Of a stretch of 64,000 bases of DNA, positions 36,567-45,028 are shown piece by piece (the stretch's first letter is position 1; every line of letters begins with the position of its first letter). Both the position numbers and the translations under genes were made by a program. This DNA comes from Streptomyces altiplanensis (lineage in GTDB: Bacteria > Actinomycetota > Actinomycetes > Streptomycetales > Streptomycetaceae): NCBI GenBank assembly GCA_003719395.1, contig RHMC01000007.1:21505-85504 (forward strand). The letters run 5' to 3'. The notes beneath the pieces are model-generated. The model saw only the letters and a program-made list of their open reading frames with translations, was not told the DNA's origin and did not search any database.

Positions 36567-37133
36567 ATGACGGCCGAGATGGTGGCCCCGGCATGGATGC
36601 ATGAGCAGATCACGGCGGAGGAGTACGAGTCCTGGTCCGAGGAGCAGTGCGCCGGCATCGAGATCGTGGACGGGATGGTCGTTGTGAGTCCGAGTGCGTC
36701 CAAGCGGCACAACCGGCTGGCCCGGATTCTGGCGAACGCCCTGGACGCCGCCGCGGGCCCGGAATGGAACGCCGACACTGACTTCGACGTCCGGCTTCAG
36801 GACGTCCCGCTCACCAATCGCCGCCCGGACGTCGTCGTGTACCGCGCAGACACGATCGACATCACTCCCACCCGCCCTGAGCACGTGCTGCTGGTCGCGG
36901 AGGTGGTGTCGCCGGGCTCGGAGACCACCGACCGGATCGTGAAGGTCGACCAGTACGCCAAGGCAAACATCGGCTTCTACTGGCGGATCGAGCAGGCCGC
37001 GACAGGCGTCCCTCTCGTGTACACCTACGTTCTCGACCCCGCGACGAAGACCTACCGGGACGGAGACGTGTTCACCGGCGTCCTCAAGGTGGCGGCCCCC
37101 TTCCCGGTGGAGATCGACCTCGGCCAGGTCTGA
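36567..37133 (+). CDS. Uma2-family (DUF820) endonuclease-like protein
   Basis: 188 residues of the Uma2 restriction-endonuclease-like fold. It has the family start ITAEEYESWSEEQCAG and EIVDGMVVVSPSAS, the PD-type RRPDVVVYRAD, and LLVAEVVSPGSETTDRIVK with the catalytic E and K. GGGAGG nine bases before ATG 36567 decides the start. It is the only gene between attachment copies 2 and 3. Uma2 proteins are often multi-copy in Streptomyces and their role is poorly known. Confidence 0.85.
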   Translation: MTAEMVAPAWMHEQITAEEYESWSEEQCAGIEIVDGMVVVSPSASKRHNRLARILANALDAAAGPEWNADTDFDVRLQDVPLTNRRPDVVVYRADTIDITPTRPEHVLLVAEVVSPGSETTDRIVKVDQYAKANIGFYWRIEQAATGVPLVYTYVLDPATKTYRDGDVFTGVLKVAAPFPVEIDLGQV

Positions 37134-37300
37134 CCACGCGCTGCTCAGCAGCCGGCAGCGTGTGAGCGATGCGTGAGCGGACGGCCCGATACAGGGCGAC
37201 ATGAGCCGGATCAAGTGGCTCGCCGTGCGGTTCCGACCAGGGAAAACAGCACCGCGCGGCAGCGTCGGGCACCACCCGGCAGGGATCGGTCCCACTCCTG

Positions 37301-37433
37301 AAGCGGGTGGCGCAGGTTCGAATCCTGCCGGGGGCACCACGCATTGCGCCGCTGACCTGGAGGTTCACCCAGGGAGGCGTTCTGTTCGCCTCGGACTCCT
37401 CGTCCGGGGCCGTTTGCGTGAGCGGACGGATCG
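37301..37433 (+). repeat. Attachment-site-like direct repeat, copy 3 (partial tRNA)
   Basis: The 36 bp matching the tRNA 3' half (37301-37336) differ from copies 1 and 2 at a single position (GGTGG for GGTGT). The downstream hairpin and GTGAGCGGACGG are kept. It marks the right end of the second, 1.3-kb segment. Confidence 0.8.
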
Positions 37434-37956
37434 GTGACGGCGAGGCCGGCCCCGGTGCGCGGCGACCGCGTTGCTGTCCGGTGGCGAGCAGGCCCACTTC
37501 CAGGTCGGCGACGACACCGTAGTGATCGCTCGCCCTCAGGCCGTCGGTCGGCTCGTCGAATGCGGGTCGGGCGCTGCGGACACGAACGAAGGCGTTCGGG
37601 TGGGCGTGCGGTGAGCCGGCGAAGACGTAGTCGAACCGGCGGCGGTGGCCGGGCCGGCGAACCAGGACCTCGATGTCCTCGGTCGCGTTGGGGTGGTCGG
37701 CGGACCAGGTGTATCCGGGGCCGGAGCCCGCGATCTCCCATGCGTCGTGGAAGGGTGTGCTGCGTCCCGAGAGTGACTGCCGGCCGGTCGGGTACCGGAT
37801 ACGGGCCGCCTCGGGATCCGCGTTGAAATCACCGGCCATGATCGTGGGCAGGGCTGTCCGGTGCCGGGCGTCCAGATCGCTCAAGGCCAGTACTTGGCGC
37901 TCCCGTTGCGCTTCCGCGTCGAACCGGAACGACGTCGTCGGCGCGATGAACAACAC
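37420..37956 (-). pseudogene. Endonuclease/exonuclease/phosphatase family protein, truncated at both ends
   Basis: The catalytic core of the EEP fold is present: IMAGDFNADPEAARI (GDFN), YTWSADHPNA, FDYVFAGSP and LRASDHYGVVADLEV (SDH). The N-terminal half, with the usual LTxN and metal-binding Glu, is missing because the sequence turns into a SigJ fragment at about 37960. At the other end the frame runs without its own stop into attachment copy 3. It is a remnant cut by the insertions. Confidence 0.7.
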
Positions 37957-37965
37957 TTCGCGTCA

Positions 37966-38104
37966 GCCCGGTCCGGTGCTTCGGCTGGACGATGCCACCG
38001 TGGCGGTGATGCCGTTCGACGTCACCGGCGACCGGATCAAAAACATCTGGGGAATGCGGAACCCCGAAAAGCTGCGCCCCTGGACGACGGGCCGACGCCC
38101 CTGA
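37966..38104 (+). pseudogene. C-terminal fragment of a SigJ-type ECF sigma factor
   Basis: The fragment reads VLRLDDATVAVMPFDVTGDR then IKNIWGMRNPEKLRPW, the end of the SnoaL-like C-terminal domain of SigJ (ECF41-like) proteins. Nothing of the sigma domains remains. It abuts the truncated EEP gene, so the junction lies near 37960. Confidence 0.65.
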
Positions 38105-38110
38105 CCCTGC

Positions 38111-39215
38111 TCACGACCGCGTCGCGGTCCCGCACCCTTCGTCCGCGGCCTCGCGCATCCGCTCAGCCATCGAGGTGCTGCGGTCGTACGGGTCGACCCC
38201 GGGGCCGTCGCCCGACCCCGCGGCCGGCTGTTCGGCGGCGAACTCCGGGGTGAAGTAGCCGGTGACCGTGCCGCAGCCGCCGTTGGTCGTGTCGGCCTTG
38301 TACGAGACGAGGGAGAAGGTTCCCGGCTCGGTGATCACCTTCGCGGGGTCGTCCCAGTTCAGCACCACCTCGCGCCGCACGATCGTGCGCGCGACCTCGT
38401 CGCTGTCCGCCGCCGCCCGCGCGACCGGGTACACGTACGTGACGTCCGCGGTCACCTGGAGGGCACCCCGCTCGCCCTCCCGGTACGTGATCCGGCCCCG
38501 GGTCTTGACCACGTCCCCGACGAGGCGCACGTGCGCCTCGTCGAACCGGCTGAAGAGCATCAGCGGGTCGTTCTCCCTGCTCGGCCCCCGGAACGCGGTC
38601 GCGAGGAAGTCCTGGACGTCCTGCTGGTGCGGGTTGATCAGCGCGATCGCCCGCTCGGGGCGCTCGCCCCGCAGTACGCCCGGGTCCAGGCTGGACGCGG
38701 CGAGGAAGTCCCTGGTCCGGCCGAGAGCCCGCTCGACCTGCGCCGTGCTCAGACCCGGTCGCCCTGGCCGCGGGCACCGTTATCCCGGCCGTGCCGCTCG
38801 CCCAGCGCGCCGCGGGTGATCCTCTGAACGGTTCGTCCCGTGTGGGCCGCCGGGCCGCCTCCGTGGGGGGCGGCTGGTCCGGGCGCTCCGACTCCGTGGC
38901 GAGCGGCCCGCCGGTCCCGCCGCCTGCGCCGAACCATCCGGTCACCCGCCCCGGGATCAGCGCCACGACCAGCAGGACGAGTGCGGCCAGCAGCGCGACC
39001 ACGTACCAGCCCTTCAGCCGCCTCGGCCGGGTCGGCGTGTACGTGCGCCACGGCTCCGCCCGCGCGGGCTCCTCGCGCAGCCGCCGCGCCACGGCCCGCG
39101 CCCGCGCCGAGGGCTCTTCGGGTGCGTCCGGCACGCCGTCCGCCGACTCCCGGAGGAACCGCTCCCACTCCTCGTCGGAGACGGACGAACCACCCTGGTC
39201 CCCACCCGCGTTCAC
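38111..39215 (-). pseudogene. Single-pass membrane protein, frameshifted
   Basis: About 367 residues when repaired. The cytosolic N-terminus (SDEEWERFLRESADGVPDAP) is followed by a basic stretch, one transmembrane helix (GWYVVALLAALVLLVVALIP) and an extracytoplasmic domain (RFDEAHVRLVGDVVKTRGRI; VTADVTYVYPVARA). The two halves are joined by an indel near 38752, after PAARATG. GTG 39215 has GAGGAG upstream. I do not know the function; it is of a type common in Streptomyces. Confidence 0.65.
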
Positions 39216-39394
39216 ACCGAACTCCTCGCGTCACCCACTGCTCCGGCGCCCCCCGGGCCGTCATCCACCGCATAATCGCACAGCGGTTCCCGGGCCGGCC
39301 GCCCGGCGCTTTTGACGTCAGCAGCAGCGGTCGTTCGCCCTTGACCCGCCATCGACTCGCCGTCGAGGAGAAGGCGGGCGCCGCTTGTGGCGGG

Positions 39395-39736
39395 TCAGTG
39401 CAGTACGCGGCGCACGAGCACGGTGGCGATCGGCTCGCCGGTGGTTTCCGCGTACGCCAGCCGCTCCTTGACCTCGCGCAGCGTGCGCGGCCGGTAGCCG
39501 GGGCCACCGCAGCAGCTCTTGTGGAAGCGGATGCCGGCGTTCAGGAGCACGGAGAGGACCCGCCATCCCTCGCTGTCCCGCTTCGGAGGCGGGGCGAAGG
39601 CAGAGCCCACGTGGATCAGCGGCCCGGCGCAGCGGGAACAGCGGCGCTCGTGATCGTTGGACGCCGCCGGGTAAGCCTGCTTGTACGAAGCCCGGCAGGG
39701 CAGGCAGACGTAAGAAGTTCTCGCGTGGCCGAACAT
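39395..39736 (-). CDS. Small zinc-ribbon-like protein
   Basis: 113 residues with Cys pairs YVCLPCRA and RRCSRCAG forming a probable zinc ribbon, and a third pair in FHKSCCGGPGYRPR. The end is LREVKERLAYAETTGEPIAT. It resembles a small family in Streptomyces that is sometimes misnamed as a deoxyxylulose phosphate synthase; no such activity is supported. Confidence 0.7.
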   Translation of the reverse strand: MFGHARTSYVCLPCRASYKQAYPAASNDHERRCSRCAGPLIHVGSAFAPPPKRDSEGWRVLSVLLNAGIRFHKSCCGGPGYRPRTLREVKERLAYAETTGEPIATVLVRRVLH

Positions 39737-39806
39737 GCGGTCAGCCTAGGTCCGGCACCGGCCGGGCTCCACGGCTTCAGGCAGCCTCTCCACCGGCCTC
39801 GTGTGC

Positions 39807-40172
39807 TCAGTCTGCGGTCCGGCGGCCGGCTGTATGCGCTTCGAGCAGCCGGACGGCCATCTCGTGGTGGGACTGGAACGCAAGGCGGTACGGCGTGAGG
39901 CCGTCCCTTGAGGGCTGCTCGGGGTCCGCCCCGTATGCCGGCAGGACAGCCGTACCCGCAGCGTCCATCGGCTCACCGGTCCGGACAGAGCCGTCTGCCT
40001 CACCGTCGATGGCCCTGAGCAGGGGAGTCCAGCCGCGGTGGCTGTCGAACTCGTTCGGATCGTGGCCCGCGTCCAGGAGGCGAGCCGGCTCCGCGAGATC
40101 GTCAGTCTCAACGGCGAGACGGACGGGTGGCATTTCGTATCGGTCCACGTACTCGGCCATCTGCCGATCCAA
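39807..40172 (-). CDS. Ankyrin-repeat protein
   Basis: 121 residues. Two ankyrin-type units are clear: PARLLDAGHDPNEFDSHRGW then TPLLRAI, and LPAYGADPEQPSRDGLTPYR then LAFQSHHEMAVRLL. It is a soluble protein-binding module without a catalytic domain. It lies next to small and accessory genes; its partner is unknown. Confidence 0.75.
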   Translation of the reverse strand: MDRQMAEYVDRYEMPPVRLAVETDDLAEPARLLDAGHDPNEFDSHRGWTPLLRAIDGEADGSVRTGEPMDAAGTAVLPAYGADPEQPSRDGLTPYRLAFQSHHEMAVRLLEAHTAGRRTAD

Positions 40173-40374
40173 GCAGGACGCACGGGCGTCGGCGCCTCAC
40201 TTTTCGCCCGTGCCCCCGCGTTCCCGCCAAGCCGGGGGAACAGCGGGGACCAACGGTTGCGCGCAGGGTACGGAGGCGGCAACAGCCCCCGACCGGTCCA
40301 GCTGATCAGGGGCCGTTCACCCGCGGTGGGTGCGGGATGTGAACCCACGGTGACATCGCCGCCACGACGGTTTC

Positions 40375-40530
40375 CTACTTCGTGTCCACGCAAGGGCACT
40401 GCCCCAGTCGCCCCCACTTGTCCCTGGGCAACCTCAATCCGCACTTCTGACAGTGGGATGCGCCTCTCCGTATGTCACGTGACGGAGGCGTATGAGCCCT
40501 GCCTTTTGGACGCTCCACGGGATACGACAC
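40375..40530 (-). CDS. Possible 51-residue Cys-rich protein
   Basis: From GTG 40530 the ORF ends with ASHCQKCGLRLPRDKWGRLG then QCPCVDTK; the Cys pattern CxxC...CxC suggests a zinc knuckle. The ribosome site is weak. It may be a real small protein or chance. Confidence 0.4.
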   Translation of the reverse strand: MSYPVERPKGRAHTPPSRDIRRGASHCQKCGLRLPRDKWGRLGQCPCVDTK

Positions 40531-41092
40531 GACCTGGCCCCCTGTCCTGCCCCGAGACCGCGCCCGTTGGAGGGACGGAGCGTCAGGTACGAGGCGTGGT
40601 CCGAGTTTGGCAGGGCGACGAGCGGCGCGTGAGCAAACGGCCGACAGAGTGCCCCTGCGGCGTTCCAACGGTCCGGCAGGGACGCGAGCCGTGAACCCCG
40701 GCTTCGGGGCCCGGCGGCGACCGTTCTGGCCGGCCCGGCCACTCCTCCCCCGTGTCACCACCGCACCGGACGGGGCGGGGTCCTTCCGCCCGGTGGCCGT
40801 CCGCGAGACCGGAGAGCCGCCGACGACTCGGGTCGCCGACGACTCCGGCGAGCACCCGGGAAAGAGACAGACCGTTGAGAACCACCGGCCTCGCCGGATG
40901 CCCGCTCAGCCCGGCGAGCTCTGTCCGTACGAGCTCGCCACGGGTCCCCGTACAACCCTTGGGCCCCTCCGGCGGTCCTCTGTGCACCGAGCGACACGTG
41001 CCGGCAGGGGCGAGCCCCTGGTACGCGGTCGATTCGGCCCACCGACTTCGGATGCCCGACCGGTATCCGGCATGCCACAGGAGAAGACCCGC
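40531..41092. other. Intergenic region without recognisable gene
   Basis: Open frames here are the usual GC-rich spurious ones, with no domain or consistent codon use. Its end supplies the AGGAGA ribosome site of the FG-GAP gene. Confidence 0.5.
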
Positions 41093-42514
41093 GTGCAGCA
41101 ACACCTTCGTACCGTCCTCGCCACCGCCGCCGCGGCCGCCCTCACCGGCGGTCTGCTCGTCGCCGGAGCGGGCAGCGCCGCCGCCGCGCCCTCCGGACTG
41201 CAGGGCGACTTCAACGGCGACGGCTACCGCGACCTCGCGATAGCCGCGCCCACCGCCACGGTCAGCGGCAAGCGGGCGGCAGGCTACGTCGCCGTCGTCT
41301 ACGGCACCAAGGCCGGCCTCGACAAATCCAGGCGCACCCTCATCAGCCAGGCCACCAGCGGCATTCCGGGAGTCCCGGAGACACAGGACTACTTCGGCGA
41401 CCGCCTCACCGCCGGGGACCTCGACGGCGACGGCTACACCGACCTGGTGGTCGGCGTGCACGCCGAGCGCATCGGGACCACCGACTCGTCCGGTGCCCTC
41501 ACCGTCGTCTGGGGCGGCGCCGGCGGTCTCACGTCCGCCACCGACATCTCGTCGCCGCTGCCCGAATACCGGAACGAGCTCGGTTGGGACGTCGCCACCG
41601 GTGACTTCGACGGGGACGGCCACACCGACCTGGCCGCCGCCAACGTCGCGGCGCCCGAGCTGAACATCTTCAAGGGGCCGGTCTCCCGGACCGGCAAGGC
41701 CGCTTCCCTCGTCGGCATCGACACGACGAACCAGACCGGCATCAACGCGGACAAGATCTTCGCGGGCAACGTCAACGGCGACGGCGCGACCGACCTCCTG
41801 GTCATGGGCCAGCAGGAGAGCGGCGGCGCGTACGCCACCCGCAGCGTCCTCTACAAGGGCGGGGCCACCGGCCTCAAGGCGTCGGGCAAGGTCGCGGGCG
41901 GCTACGCGGCGGCCATCGCCGACGTCAACAAGGACGGTTACGGCGACATCGTCACCGGCAACTTCATGGAGAAGTCCGCCGACGAGCCGAACGGCGGCCC
42001 CGGTGGCGCGGTCACCGTGACGTACGGCAGCTCCGCCGGCCTGTCCACCCGCACCCCGGTCCGCATCACCCAGGACACCTCCGGCGTCCCGGGAGCCGCC
42101 GAGAAGGGCGACCGCTTCGGCTGGAGTCTGTCCGCGGGTGACACCAACGGCGACGGCTACGCCGATGTCGTGGTCGGCGCGGAGAGCGAGGCCCTCGGGA
42201 GCAAGACGGCGGCCGGCGCCGTCACCGTGCTGCGGGGGTCCGCCACGGGGCTGACCGGCACCGGGGCCAAGAGCTTCTCCCAGGACACCGCGGGGGTGCC
42301 CGGAACCGCCGAGGCCCGCGACCACTTCGGCAGCTCCGTGCACCTCACCGACAGCAACGCGGACGGGCGGGCGGAGCTGATCGCCGGTGCCCCCGCCGAG
42401 AACAGCGGGGCGGGTTCGGTCTGGCTCTTCAAGTCCGGCACGAGCGGTGTCACCGCCACCGGTTCGACGTCGTTCGGAGCCGCCTCGGTCGGCGGTGGGC
42501 GACAGGATGGCCGT
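41093..42514 (+). CDS. Secreted FG-GAP repeat protein, C-terminus lost by fusion
   Basis: A Sec signal peptide (LRTVLATAAAAALTGGLLVA, then AGSAAAA) precedes seven FG-GAP/integrin-like blades, each with a calcium loop of DxDGDGxxDL type, for example DLDGDGYTDLVVG, DFDGDGHTDLAAA and DTNGDGYADVVVG. GTG 41093 has AGGAGA eight bases upstream. The frame does not stop: after the last blade (TSFGAASVGG) it reads straight into the SUKH-like gene. Normal family members continue with a short closing strand and a stop, so the end seems to have been replaced. It would be a cell-surface beta-propeller. Confidence 0.75.
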
Positions 42515-43819
42515 ATGAGTGAGGAGTTGGACGGCATACTGGCCGATCCCGCACGGTTGTTGACCGCTGACCGTGCGGTGGTGCGCGACCGTATCGCCGC
42601 CGCGAATGGCGCGGATGCGGGAAGCGAGGTCTTCCTGCAGGCCGAAGCGATCTTCGGCGGTGCGGACGTGTCGCGTGCCGAGTTCGCCTCCTGGCTGCAC
42701 TTCGCGGCGAAGGCGACCGGCCACGAGGAGTACGCCGAGCGGATCGCGACGGCCGAACCGGGGATGCCGTGGCGAACTGTGTGGGCGTGGTGGCGGCCGG
42801 CCAACTGGTTCATGGCCCATCCGAGCCTGAACGGCGACTATTACCAGGTCCACCGCCGTCTGTACGAGGGCCGGGAGCTCATCGAGGTGGTCGACCAGCG
42901 CGGCCCGCTCCGGCTCGACGCGGAGACGGGCCGGAGGATGAGGGTCCGGGACGAAGAAGCGCTGACAGAAGCGCCTCGGTCGCCGGAGGCGCTTGATGCG
43001 CCCGAGCTGCGAGACCGGGAGCTGACCGCCCCGGAGAGCTGGGAAGGCGCCGTTGCGTTCGCCGCTGTGGGCGGCAGGACCCGTCACCTTGTCGAGAGCG
43101 CGCACGGCATGGCGGTGCTCGAGACGGACGCGGAGGTGCTGCGGGACTGGCCGCGCGGCGAAGGGATCGACCCCACGTCGTCCGAAGAACCGCCGCCCGG
43201 CCACGAACCGGCGCAACGACGGCCGACGGGTCCGCTCAGCGCGGCCCGGGTCGACGACGCCTTCGGGGAGCGACACGTGGTTCGCATACCCGAGAGCGCG
43301 CTGCCCGAGGGGCTCGAACACCCTGGAAGCAGACGGCACTTGCGGGACATCGGCCTGCCCGCGTGGTGGGTGTGCCACGGGGCCGAGTACGAGACCCATT
43401 CAGCCGATGCCATGCGCCCTCCGGCCGACGGCACCCTGTCGGAGGAGGGCCTGCTGAGCGGTGTGGCCGCCGCGGACCTGATCGCCTTCGGCGCGTGCGA
43501 CTACGGCGAGCTGTATCTGCACCGCCACGACGGGTCCGTGCACATCTGGAGCGGACTGGAGGGTCCGACGCACCGGATGCTGGTGCCGCTCGCGCCAGAT
43601 CTCGATGTCTTCACCCGCGTCCTTGAAGCCGTCTACCGCTACAGCAACGCCTGTTGGCACCCCTATCCGGTGGAAGGGGGCCAGGAGGCAGTGGCGCAGG
43701 TGTTCCTGGAGGAGATGGACGAGCTGGCCCCGGGCCTGTTCGCCTCGGACACGCCCGGCGGCATGTTGTGGAGCTGGCTCTACGCAGGCATCACCGAACT
43801 GGGCGTGGACGGCTTCTAG
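42515..43819 (+). CDS. SUKH-4-like immunity protein (434 residues)
   Basis: ATG 42515 starts a soluble protein whose second half has a SUKH-type pattern: RRHLRDIGLPAWWVCHGAEY, LIAFGACDYGELYLHRHDGS, VHIWSGLEG and LDVFTRVLEAVYRY. The N-terminal half (DPARLLTADRAVVRDRIAAA; RRLYEGRELIEVVDQRG) is an extension I do not recognise. SUKH proteins neutralise contact-dependent or polymorphic toxins. No toxin gene is next to it. It is in frame with the FG-GAP gene, with no stop between, so a 908-residue fused product is possible. Confidence 0.6.
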   Translation: MSEELDGILADPARLLTADRAVVRDRIAAANGADAGSEVFLQAEAIFGGADVSRAEFASWLHFAAKATGHEEYAERIATAEPGMPWRTVWAWWRPANWFMAHPSLNGDYYQVHRRLYEGRELIEVVDQRGPLRLDAETGRRMRVRDEEALTEAPRSPEALDAPELRDRELTAPESWEGAVAFAAVGGRTRHLVESAHGMAVLETDAEVLRDWPRGEGIDPTSSEEPPPGHEPAQRRPTGPLSAARVDDAFGERHVVRIPESALPEGLEHPGSRRHLRDIGLPAWWVCHGAEYETHSADAMRPPADGTLSEEGLLSGVAAADLIAFGACDYGELYLHRHDGSVHIWSGLEGPTHRMLVPLAPDLDVFTRVLEAVYRYSNACWHPYPVEGGQEAVAQVFLEEMDELAPGLFASDTPGGMLWSWLYAGITELGVDGF

Positions 43820-43884
43820 CAGGGCTTGGTCAGGTTCCGTCTCTGGTGGCCTGTCCGGACGAGCGGCTGTGCCGTTGATCGGAT

Positions 43885-44114
43885 GTGACACCTGAGGACT
43901 CGGCCGCGGTGCGGTGTGATCCGGAGGATTTCGCGGCGGAGGTTGCGGAGGTTTTCGAGCCGTCCGCGCGAAACGATCAGCGTCGGTGGGACAGGTCCAC
44001 CTGCGTGGGCTGCTGACCGACGGGCAGCGCAAGCCGGTCGGGCCGATGGCGGCCCGGCTTGGGAAGGACGGGAACCGGCAGGCCCTGACCCGCTCCATCA
44101 CCACCAGCCCGTGA
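43885..44114 (+). pseudogene. IS701-family transposase N-terminal fragment
   Basis: The text DPEDFAAEVAEVFEPSARND then QRRWDR, and after a one-base shift QVHLRGLLTDGQRKPVGPMA then ARLGKDGNRQALTRSITTSP, matches the start of IS701-type transposases. It stops at TGA 44112 and the DDE domain is absent. Confidence 0.65.
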
Positions 44115-44188
44115 GGTCCGGCGCGTGTGCGGGCCCGGCTGGCCCGGAAGACGGAAGCGGCGTCCGGCCGAGTGCGCTGATCTTCGAT

Positions 44189-44332
44189 GCCACCGTCCTG
44201 GCTGACGACCCGGATGAAGGCGTTGCGGATCCGTCCGAAACTGTGGCCGCGGGCTTCGGCGTCGTGGAGGGAGACCGGAAGGACGATCTTCGATACGTCG
44301 GCGGGGACAGCGGCCAGGTTCACCTTGATCAC
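44189..44332 (-). pseudogene. TerD-family fragment
   Basis: The segment VNLAAVPADVSKIVLPVSLH then DAEARGHSFGRIRNAFIRVV is an internal part of a TerD/tellurium-resistance protein (calcium-binding family). Both ends are missing. Confidence 0.65.
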
Positions 44333-44489
44333 CGCAGAAACGGCTGTGGGTGTGCCCGGCGTGCCGGCAGGCTCGTTCCGGTCGCGCAGTCGGCTCGGTC
44401 GCCGGGAGGTGGCGGGCGCGGGTGGTCAGTGCGATGCCTCCTCGGCGCTCGTACGGTTCCGAGCGGCGGGACGGGAAGGAGACCGCGCC

Positions 44490-44650
44490 ATGGGTGACGG
44501 CACGGAGGAGACGAGCCCTCATGGGCGCGGTCGCAGGCGCCAGGGCGAACTCGAGAAGCAGGTGCTGTCGGCCCTCGGCTCGGCGCCCGGGCCGGTGACG
44601 GCCGCCTGGGTGCAGCGACAGCTCGGTCTTGACCGTGCCGAACTACGGGC
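44490..44650 (+). pseudogene. BlaI/MecI-type repressor fragment
   Basis: AAGGAG precedes ATG 44490, and RRRQGELEKQVLSALGSAPG then PVTAAWVQRQLG is the start of a BlaI/MecI winged-helix domain. The conserved recognition-helix region then dissolves, so the gene is truncated. Nothing codes between it and the transporter operon. Confidence 0.5.
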
Positions 44651-44950
44651 GCGAGGCGGACGTTCCCTCCGACAGGGCCAACGTGGTGTGGCAGTACCCG
44701 CAGGCCGCCGGCCCTGGACAGCGTGGAAGCCGGCCCGGCGGCGTGCCCGGCGGTCCTCGCGCGTGCCAGGCCGCCGGCAGGCGGCGCGGGCGGGGGGTGT
44801 GAGGCTCCGAGGCGCGGGAACGACTCAGGTGTGGACCCGTCCGGCATCCGGATTTACTATCTCTTTACCATGGGATTGGGGCACTGGCCCCCAGCAGTTT
44901 CGTCCAACCGAGCAGAGAAGCAGAGAAAGAGAAGGAGTGAGCGACCCGTC

Positions 44951-45028
44951 ATGGGTGAGCCTCCCAGTACGAACCGTGCCACCGCCTGCCCGCACCATGT
45001 GAGCCAGGAAGCGGGGGCGGCACGGTGA
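44951..45028 (+). CDS. 25-residue leader ORF of the first transporter pair
   Basis: ATG 44951 to TGA 45028 encodes a peptide starting MGEPPSTNR. The stop overlaps the transporter's GTG as GTGA, so the two are coupled. A Pro pair after Glu occurs at positions 3-5. AAGGAG lies further upstream than ideal. It may be a regulatory leader peptide (see findings). Confidence 0.4.
   Translation: MGEPPSTNRATACPHHVSQEAGAAR

Noticed and set aside
37084..37420. Protein-like text such as GRIRTCATRFRSG on the minus strand at the repeats.
   Set aside because: This is the well-known translation of the tRNA T-arm region read backwards and is not a coding sequence.
40607..41092. An N-terminal extension of the FG-GAP open frame back to 40607.
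   Set aside because: The signal peptide and ribosome site place the start at GTG 41093; the extension is Arg/Pro-rich noise.
44650..44950. A Mg2+ or Mn2+ riboswitch upstream of the CorC-type operon.
   Set aside because: A GGGG/CCCC hairpin exists near 44875-44895, but the conserved bases and helices of M-box or yybP-ykoY riboswitches were not seen.
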